DNA of 64,000 bases, taken from positions 186,001 to 250,000 of the forward strand of contig JAEHOE010000020.1 of NCBI GenBank assembly GCA_016858145.1. Direction: 5' to 3'. This DNA comes from Edaphochlamys debaryana. Its lineage: Eukaryota > Chlorophyta > Chlorophyceae > Chlamydomonadales. The translations under genes and the position numbers were made by a program. Each line of letters begins with the position of its first letter. The stretch's first letter is position 1. This document shows, one piece after another, positions 58,035-64,000 of this stretch. The notes beneath the pieces are model-generated. The model worked only from the letters and a program-made list of their open reading frames with translations. It was not told the DNA's origin and did not search any database.

Positions 58035-58199
58035 AGCTCTCGCGGCTCGCTGGCTGGAAGGGAGGGGGAGGGCACGCAGGGGGCACGGGGTGAGATGCTG
58101 GGGCAAGACCCGTGAGGGACACCGCAGGCAGAGGACGGTGCAGAGCTGGCTGCCAGACGCTTCATGCAAGGCGCGCCTCAAAAGCGCCTGCTAGGCTAT

Positions 58200-59300
58200 C
58201 CCGCAGGCAGAGCACAGGTGTTGGAGCTCTGACACGTGAGCTCCCAAGCCGTCAGCCGGCCAGACTCACCCGAAGGCGTGGAGGCAGGGGCGCTTGTTGT
58301 CAGCGGGTTGACTCGTATGGCTGAGAGTGTTTGGGTTGAGGCTGGCTAGAGCGGTTGTGTCGAGGAGGTATGAGCCACGTGGCGGTGCTAGGGGCTATGT
58401 AGTTGCCCCACGACTTAACGCGGGGTGCTGGGGCTATGTAGGTAGCCCCACGGCCGTACGCGGGGGACCCCGGGGAACCTGGCGGGGGGACCTCCGGGGG
58501 ACCCGGCGGGGACCCCGCGGGGGCGGCTCCGGGGACCTCCGGCGAGCGCAGTCGTCGACTGCTGGGCATCTTCAAGCGCTCTGCCGGGATGCGGCGAGCG
58601 GCTTTAGCAGCACAGCGCAGCGGCATGGCGCGCATCGCGGGAGTGAGGTTGGAGGGGCAGCGCGCAGAGTATTGCGACGTAGTCTGAGACGTGTGTACTT
58701 GGGACAGGGTAGGATAGACTACCCGAGCAAGGGGCGAGTCGTGGTGTTGATGGCATGCATGCCTCATCATAAGAGTTCCACGAGCCCCTTCGGGATACTA
58801 CTCGCTCAATGGCGCTTCTACCAGGCGTTATGTGCGCTGCAAAGCTTCAAACCGCGACGGAGTCGCCCAAGCATGCCGGACGAGCAGCATGCGCACACGC
58901 CGCTGCGCTGCGCTGCAAATGCCGCGAGTCACAGCCCAGAAAGAGCGCTTGCAGATGCCCAGCCAGTCGACTGCGCTCGCCGGAGGTCCCCGGAGCCGCC
59001 CTTGCGGGGTCCCCGCCGGGTCCCCCGGAGGTCCCCCCGCCAGGTTCCCCGGGGTCCCCCGCGTACGGCCGTGGGGCTACCTACATAGCCCCCAGCACCG
59101 CCACTGAGCTCACACCTCCTCGACACAAATACCCCAGCCAGCCTCAACCCAAATTATCTCAGCCATAGGAGTCGGCCCGCTGAGGTCAAGCGCCCCTGCC
59201 TCCACGCCCAGCCAGCCTTCGGGTGAGTACGGTAGTCTGGCCGGCTGACGCCTTGGGAGCTCACATGTCAGAGCTCCGGCACCTTTGCTCTGCCTGCAGG
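58200..59300. promoter_or_regulatory. Element E3: palindromic module between divergent genes B' and A'
   Basis: The arms are at about 58320-58625 and 58890-59165, with the core at 58625-58890 in the same orientation as E2. Leader exon and donor (GGGTGAGT) lie on both outer sides. At the A' side the acceptor CTCTGCCTGCAG ends at 59300. The left arm has a partial internal duplication of about 47 bases (58387-58445). Confidence 0.75.
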
Positions 59301-59357
59301 CATCTACAAGCCTCGCCCGTCTTACCCCTAGCATTGTGCTTGCCCCCACCCCCTCCA

Positions 59358-59485
59358 GCCTCAGCGCACGCCTCTTCCGCGGACACCCGAACCTATCATG
59401 GACACTGTGGCGGTATGTACCTTCTCCGGCAATCCCACTAACCATTCGACGCTCTCCCGCTTATCAGCTTCAAACACCCCCTCCA
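59358..59485. mobile_element. 128-base insertion in the A' leader with an 11-base target-site duplication
   Basis: CACCCCCTCCA stands at 59347-59357 and 59475-59485. The left-arm gene A has the same sequence once, with the flanks joined, giving an empty site. The insert has no coding capacity. It brings an in-frame ATG (59398) upstream of the conserved one. Confidence 0.65.
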
Positions 59486-59541
59486 CGTGCCCTCCACAGG
59501 GCCGTTCGAACCCCGCTTCCCTCCTGACCCGGACCGCCCCC

Positions 59542-60453
59542 ATGGCCAGCGCTGCCCACGTTACGGCTTCCGGCGGCCACCGCTCCCTCCTGGACCTCCA
59601 AGCCCAGCTGCTTCAGGAACGCATCGTGCTGTGCGACATCTGGCGGCAGGCGGGCGAGCAATGCGCCCACATGCTGCGGGTGGAGCAGGAGATGCGGGCG
59701 CAATGGCTGGTCGAGGCGCAGCACGCGCAGCAGGCACAGCAGGCGCAGCAGCAGACCCCCGCACAGCCCCCAACCGGCGACGTCGCGGCGGCGTCTGGCT
59801 CGGAGCCGCGAGCTGCTGAGGGGCCGCAGCAGGTGCGCTGCGAGGGGGTGTCATCGCGTGCTGGCCTGCCTCCGCCCGTTGTGTGGCCCCGCGCTCCAAC
59901 TCGCTGCGCCCGACCCCGCACGCAGGCTCCCGGCTCGGTGCACGCTTCGCTGCACGGATCCAGCGCGCATGCGGAGCCCTCGGACCCCCCGCCGGCTGCT
60001 GAGGCGCGGGGCGAGCAGCTGGCGACGCCGCCCCCCTCGGCTGCCGCAACGCCAGGGGAGGTTGCGGCGACCTGCACCCCCTCGCCTTACCGCCACCGCC
60101 GCAAGCAGTCAACTCCCAAGCGCCGGCCCGACGCCCTCCAGTCTTCCACGCCGGACTTCGGTGCCGCTGCTGCCCGCTTCGGCGCCAGGGCTGCGGACTG
60201 GGGCCAGGCCGCCGCGGGCACAAACGCCGGCGAGGGGCGGCCTCAGCCGCTGGCCGCCGGTCAGGCGCTGGGCGTTGGAGCGCCTGCGCCAATCCAGATC
60301 CGGCGGACCGTTGCCACCAAGCGCCCGCGGCCCCCCTCCGGTGAGCTGCCTCTCAACCTGCCGCCACTCCAGGGCCTGCCCCTGGCCAAGCGGACGCAGA
60401 GGCGGGCTGCCGCTGCGGAGGCGGCCGGCGGCTCCAGCGGCGGCGCTGCTTAG
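59542..60453 (+). CDS. Gene A', intact: coiled-coil/Gln-rich protein with basic C-terminus
   Basis: The ATG at 59542 (MASAAHVTASGGHRS) is chosen because it is shared with the left-arm copy. The frame is open to an upstream ATG at 59398, but that lies in an inserted segment. A helical, probably coiled-coil region comes first (LLDLQAQLLQERIVLCDIW, then EQEMRAQWLVEAQHAQQAQQ). A low-complexity Ala/Pro/Ser part and basic stretches follow (HRRKQSTPKRR, VATKRPRP, LAKRTQRR) that could act as nuclear signals. The end is GGSSGGAA with TAG at 60451-60453. It has a single coding exon of about 303 residues. No known domain was recognised. The leader intron from E3 lies upstream. The left-arm copy stops 27 residues earlier. 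Confidence 0.75.
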   Translation: MASAAHVTASGGHRSLLDLQAQLLQERIVLCDIWRQAGEQCAHMLRVEQEMRAQWLVEAQHAQQAQQAQQQTPAQPPTGDVAAASGSEPRAAEGPQQVRCEGVSSRAGLPPPVVWPRAPTRCARPRTQAPGSVHASLHGSSAHAEPSDPPPAAEARGEQLATPPPSAAATPGEVAATCTPSPYRHRRKQSTPKRRPDALQSSTPDFGAAAARFGARAADWGQAAAGTNAGEGRPQPLAAGQALGVGAPAPIQIRRTVATKRPRPPSGELPLNLPPLQGLPLAKRTQRRAAAAEAAGGSSGGAA

Positions 60454-61617
60454 CGGCCGGCCCTTTGCATAGGCATCCTGACTGCAGTCTTCCAGTGTGG
60501 GTTGCTAGCCGGCTAGCCGGCGCTTTCCGCAGGGTGGCTGCGTTGACAGTGCGGATGACGGTTGCGGAGATGGGGTCAGGACACTCTAGGCCCCAGAGGT
60601 GCACGCTTCCAAGTTGTGGCTGGGCCTTGGGGTCCCGCATCGGCTGGGCTGGGGGCCAAGCGAACCCACCAATCAGCACTTGGGGTTGCATCATGCGGGG
60701 TTGGGCCCAGGGCCGCAGCGGGCGCCAGTTGGCGCACAGACTGGGCTGTCTCGGGGCCCTTAGTGTGGGTGCTGTGATGCAGGATGCGGGGGATTGGACG
60801 ATGAAAGACAAGCAGGCGTGCTGGTTGCCGTATAAGATGTGGGAGGAGTCCGAGAGGCGGGTCATGGGTAGCGCATACCGGTAGGCGAGTCGCAAGTCAG
60901 GCAAACGACTGACGTAGGGCTGGGCTGTCTCGGGGCCCTTAGTGTGGGTGCCGTGATGCAGGATGCGGGGAAGTGGTTGAGCAACGCATGAAAGGCAGGT
61001 GCTGGTTGCCGTATACGTGGGAGGAGCCCGAGAGGCAGGTCATGGGTAGCGCAGAGGCGAGTCGCAAGTCGCGCAGGGGTTCATGCTGTATTGGATGCGC
61101 GGGAGTCGTGCGGCCGCATACGGCCCGACGCTTGACACTGTAAGCTGCAGGCAGTGCCCTCTGCCCTATGCCTGTGTCTCTGCCTTGCTGCGAGGTGGCG
61201 CAGTGGCGGCGGCTCTAGGGCTCGGCTCGGCTCGGCTTCATGCTGCGGCCGCACTGCACAGTGCCCTCGGACGCATGCCGCCGTCGCCTGATGGGCGGTC
61301 ACGCCGCCTCCTGGCCGACGTCAACGCCAATATCATTAAGAGCGATGAGCGGCATGGGCGGCAAGCTAAGCGCACAGTTTGGCCTCTGCCTTACGCACCC
61401 ACCCGGGCCAGTCGGGTCATGACGCAGTGTCGAGCCCTGGCCAAACCCGCCTGCGTCAGCCTCATCATCTAGCTCACTGCCCTGTGCCATTCTCAGGCCG
61501 AGGGCCTCAGCCGCTCGCCCCGCTCTCCCCTCGCCAGCCCAAGCCCCCCACCACTGCCGCGCCGGCAGCAGTAGCTGTCTGCTTTCCACCAGAGCTCAAC
61601 CGCTCGCTGAGCGCCGG
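60454..61617. other. 3' flank of A' and space before gene H
   Basis: The outer end of the right palindrome arm is at about 61080. TGTAAG at 61138 is a possible poly(A) signal of A' or lies just outside it. From about 61468 the sequence is shared (inverted) with fragment F at 50.1-50.2 kb. No other gene was recognised. Confidence 0.5.
60740..61075. repeat. Tandem duplication of about 170 bases at the palindrome's outer end
   Basis: CTGGGCTGTCTCGGGGCCCT begins copies at about 60745 and 60920. Each ends in GGCGAGTCGCAAGTC. The left arm has one copy only (32085-32250) and resembles the second, outer copy more (e.g. the phrase AGTGGTTGAGCAACG). Confidence 0.85.
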
Positions 61618-63981
61618 TCAGCTGCCGCCCCGCCTCACTCCTCCCGGCCGCGCCCCAGGGCCCTCTGCTCCGGCTGGTGGCTCCGGCTTCGTGACCGCGA
61701 CGCATCCCCAGACGCCGCGGCGTCCCGCCGAGGCGGCCGCCTCGGGCACAGGAGCTCCCTCACCAGCATCCCCGCCCCTGGGCCGCAGCTCCGGGCCCGG
61801 CCAGTCCCCGTGCGCATCGTGGGCTCCGCCGCTGGTGCGTGGCGGCGGCGGCAGCACAATGCAGGCAGGCTGCTGGCCGCTGGGACTCGGCACCGCCTGA
61901 GCCGGCCCTGCAGGCGCCGGCTCGCCGCCAGCCGCCAGTGCCGCCAGCGGCTCAGCGGCAGCGTCCCTTGCGGCTGTGGTCACCGCCCACAAGCGGGGGT
62001 GGGCCTGCGTTAGCAAGCCCGGCCGCCCACGCTCCAGCGCCAGCCCCATGCGCGCCAGTTCCGCCACCTGGAGAGCGAACGCCGCCACACCGCCGTCGGT
62101 GGCGGCTCCAGCCGCCGCTGCCGCCGTCCCAGCCGCCGACGACCGAGCTCCATTCGAGGTCCCAGCTGCGGCGGCGGTGCTGGTCCCAGGAGAGCTGCTG
62201 CCAGGCTGCAGCCGCGGCCCGGTGTCCGCACTGAGCGAAAGGAGTGCAAGGCCCGTGGACGCATCGTGCATGGACGCATCCTGGCTGCCCCCCTGCAGAC
62301 CACCGCCGCCGTCGCCAACGCCGGGCCCCAGCACAGCCCCAAACGCCAGGCCGCGGGGGCCCATGACGCCGGCGGATCCCGAGGGCTCTTCCCGCAGAAT
62401 CCGCACCAGGGAATCCTCGAAGTCCCGCGACGGCAGCGGCCCGAGCCGCATGTCTGGGTCCCACGAGCACATCGCATCGTACAGCCTGCCAAGGCTGGTG
62501 TCCGGCTGTGAGCCCTCGGCTGAGCCGCCGTGCGGAGACGGAGCTACCTCTGCCTGTATGGCGGCCCCCTGCTGCTGTGCGCCCTGGGGCAGCGGCGGCG
62601 GTCCCTGGGCCTCCAGCGCGCCCTGGCCCGCCCACTGCAGCTCGAGCCCGCGCAGCGGCAGCGGTGGCGCTGCGCCAGCCGGCAGCGCCCAGCCGGCGGC
62701 CGCTGCCATCCCCGCGAGGGCCGGTGACTCGCCCAGCATGTGCGGGGCTGGTCCCAAGCCCGGAGGCCCAGCATCCGGCGTCATCACTCCCGTCCCCGCC
62801 GGTGCACCGTACGGCAAGGGCAGTGGCGGCACCAGACCCGGAGGCGCAGCCCCGGGCGCCCCCGCCCCCGCCTCCGCCGGCGCCCCGTGCGGCATGGGCT
62901 GGGCTGGCCCCAAGCCCGGGGCCGCAGCACCAGGCGCCATCACTCCCGCCCCTGCCGGTGCCCCGTACGGCATGGGCTGGGGCGGTCCAAGGCTCAGCGC
63001 GTCACCAGGGAGTGGGCCCACGCATTCGCCCACACCAGCCGCCTTCGCGAGCTGCTGTGCGGTTGCGGCCCACCGTGCCGCCAGCGGCAGCGCCGCCTCC
63101 CAGCCCAGGACGCAGGCGGTGAGGTGGGGCAGATAGGGCGCGTCGCTGAGGGGTCCGCCCTCTGCTACCGTGAGGACTTCGTCGTAGAAGACTTTCGCTG
63201 CAGCGGCCTTGGCTTCGGGGCGCAGGCTGCTGGCGGCCTGTTGGTGGGAGGGTGGGAGGGTTGGTGTCACGGCCGCGCTTGGGGCAGGGGCAGGGGTCGC
63301 CTGTAGCTTCTGTACCCCCTGTACCTTCATGGCTGGGGAGGCATTGTCCGGCAAAGGGCTCTGTGCTACTGCAACTCGTGTGCAACTCCTGTGCGTGGTC
63401 CCAGTACCCACCGCCTTGAAGGCGCACAGCGCGTCGCTGCACGCCAGCAGCTCCAGCGCGCAGTTCCTGTAGCGCGTCGAGTCTGGCGGCACCGCGCAGC
63501 CGCCGGGGAAAAACCGAGACTTGCGCTCCTTGTGCTCGGGCAGCTGCGGCGAGGCGGGAGCAGGAAACACCGGCAGCGTGGACGCGGAAGCGGCTTGGCA
63601 GCAGAAGGGGAACGGCAAGGGGACAGGGGGTCGCACCACTCGCACCTCGCAGCGGTTGTCGTTGCCGTTGGTAAACCGGAACGGGAACATTGGCAAGAAG
63701 TCCGTTTCCGGTGAGTCCGACAGGCACCAGTCCGGCGCCGCGCATCTGGGGTTGGCTGCCGCCCAGCCCGCCGCCGTCAGGTCTGGAGTCAGTCCCAGCC
63801 GCTGCCGCATGCTCGCCACCCAGGAGCTGTTGGCGGTGTGAACGCGGCCGCCGAGCTGCCAGCCGCCGCTGCCTACCAGGCGCGCCAGCCACCAGGCGGC
63901 CTTGTCTGCGAGCTCCTCCGGCTTGGGCGGCGCGCGCGGCTCCGCGCTCCAGGGCACCTGGGACCAGGCAGATGTAAACAA
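61618..63981 (-). CDS. Gene H: Pro/Ala-rich protein, 5' end probably outside window
   Basis: One frame is open from 63981 to a stop at 61620-61618. It starts FTSAWSQVPWSAEPRAPPKP, then a more ordered part (WWLARLVGSGGW, NSSWVASMRQRLGLTPDLT, MFPFRFTNGNDNRCEVRVV, YRNCALELLACSDALCAFKA). A Pro/Ala/Gly-rich part with a 26-residue tandem repeat follows (62735-63000). Next comes a Gln-rich and acidic part (LGRLYDAMCSWDPDMRLGP), and then GVAAFALQVAELARMGLAL. Introns are likely: a GT after AFKAV at about 63405 and low-complexity stretches may be non-coding, so the joined frame may overstate the protein. No known domain was recognised. The C-terminal part is duplicated as fragment F between the two kinases. 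Confidence 0.55.
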   Translation of the reverse strand: MFTSAWSQVPWSAEPRAPPKPEELADKAAWWLARLVGSGGWQLGGRVHTANSSWVASMRQRLGLTPDLTAAGWAAANPRCAAPDWCLSDSPETDFLPMFPFRFTNGNDNRCEVRVVRPPVPLPFPFCCQAASASTLPVFPAPASPQLPEHKERKSRFFPGGCAVPPDSTRYRNCALELLACSDALCAFKAVGTGTTHRSCTRVAVAQSPLPDNASPAMKVQGVQKLQATPAPAPSAAVTPTLPPSHQQAASSLRPEAKAAAAKVFYDEVLTVAEGGPLSDAPYLPHLTACVLGWEAALPLAARWAATAQQLAKAAGVGECVGPLPGDALSLGPPQPMPYGAPAGAGVMAPGAAAPGLGPAQPMPHGAPAEAGAGAPGAAPPGLVPPLPLPYGAPAGTGVMTPDAGPPGLGPAPHMLGESPALAGMAAAAGWALPAGAAPPLPLRGLELQWAGQGALEAQGPPPLPQGAQQQGAAIQAEVAPSPHGGSAEGSQPDTSLGRLYDAMCSWDPDMRLGPLPSRDFEDSLVRILREEPSGSAGVMGPRGLAFGAVLGPGVGDGGGGLQGGSQDASMHDASTGLALLSLSADTGPRLQPGSSSPGTSTAAAAGTSNGARSSAAGTAAAAAGAATDGGVAAFALQVAELARMGLALERGRPGLLTQAHPRLWAVTTAARDAAAEPLAALAAGGEPAPAGPAQAVPSPSGQQPACIVLPPPPRTSGGAHDAHGDWPGPELRPRGGDAGEGAPVPEAAASAGRRGVWGCVAVTKPEPPAGAEGPGARPGGVRRGGS
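62735..63000 (-). repeat. In-frame 78-base repeat of gene H, about 3.4 copies
   Basis: Units of 26 residues of the form LGPxQPMPYGAPAGAGVM plus APGAAAPG: three complete, imperfect copies and a partial fourth (LGPAPHML). Confidence 0.85.
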
Positions 63982-64000
63982 ACTTACGCTCCGCTCCGGT

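Larger units (their letters stand above)
43500..61080. repeat. Right arm of the large inverted repeat, with two extra kinase genes
   Basis: The order is D' - (kinase 1, fragment F, kinase 2) - C' - B' - E3 - A'. It contains about 46.33-52.61 kb that the left arm lacks, and an extra segment of about 0.84 kb (53465-54305) in C'. The axis of symmetry falls in element E2 near 43.2 kb. Confidence 0.9.

Noticed and set aside
32085..61080. The palindrome as a haplotype or assembly duplication
   Set aside because: The arms differ by substitutions, two insertions with target duplications, a deletion of about 6.3 kb and gene-breaking mutations, more than expected from misassembly of one locus. The exact joins still need long reads.
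1..64000. CRISPR arrays, bacterial operons, rRNA or tRNA genes
   Set aside because: None found; the repeats have no spacer structure, and genes are spliced and eukaryotic.

Overview
This is nuclear DNA from a very GC-rich eukaryote. Genes are cut into many short exons by GT-AG introns, and one intron is GC-AG. Codon third positions are almost all G or C. The first half has runs of C in nearly every 3' splice-site tract, read on the + strand as long G runs. The protein types (Cys-rich secreted repeats, large ankyrin proteins, plant SnRK2-like kinase, Ala/Pro/Gln-rich low-complexity proteins) and possible TGTAA poly(A) signals several hundred bases after some stop codons suggest a green microalga. 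This is an inference, not a firm identification. No rRNA, tRNA, CRISPR or bacterial operon was seen.

Left half (1-28.4 kb), minus strand. A secreted or membrane protein of ephrin-receptor-like Cys-rich repeats starts with a signal peptide at 2797 and runs off the left edge. After a 2.5 kb gap comes a roughly 23 kb locus (5369 to about 28.4 kb) of some 65-70 tiny exons. It encodes one giant ankyrin-repeat protein, or possibly two adjacent ones. Between 28.4 and 32.1 kb there is no recognisable gene, only a 0.5 kb CCCCTT hexanucleotide tract, a short CTCA array and a candidate small inverted-repeat element.

Right half (32.1-64 kb). This is the unusual part: a large, diverged, imperfect palindrome. 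Left-arm order is A - E1 - B - C - kinase remnant - D. The centre is E2. Right-arm order is D' - kinase 1 - fragment F - kinase 2 - C' - B' - E3 - A'. E1, E2 and E3 are three copies of one 0.8-1 kb element that is itself a palindrome, with arms of about 270 bp around a core of about 270 bp. Each copy lies between two divergently transcribed genes, and it appears to give most of those flanking genes the same leader exon and leader intron. Three unrelated gene families (A coiled-coil/Gln-rich, B with four LOTUS-like modules, D Gln/Pro-rich) therefore share one symmetrical 5' module.

The right arm holds the intact copies. The left arm is decaying: A has a nonsense codon, B has two 1-base frameshifts, and the kinase is cut to its 3' end by a roughly 6.3 kb deletion and has a mutated splice donor. 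Only D still looks intact. The two kinase genes in the right arm (an ankyrin-kinase with HGD in place of HRD, and a SnRK2-like kinase) are well supported exon by exon. A Pro/Ala-rich gene (H) runs off the right edge, and a 3' fragment of it lies inverted between the kinases.
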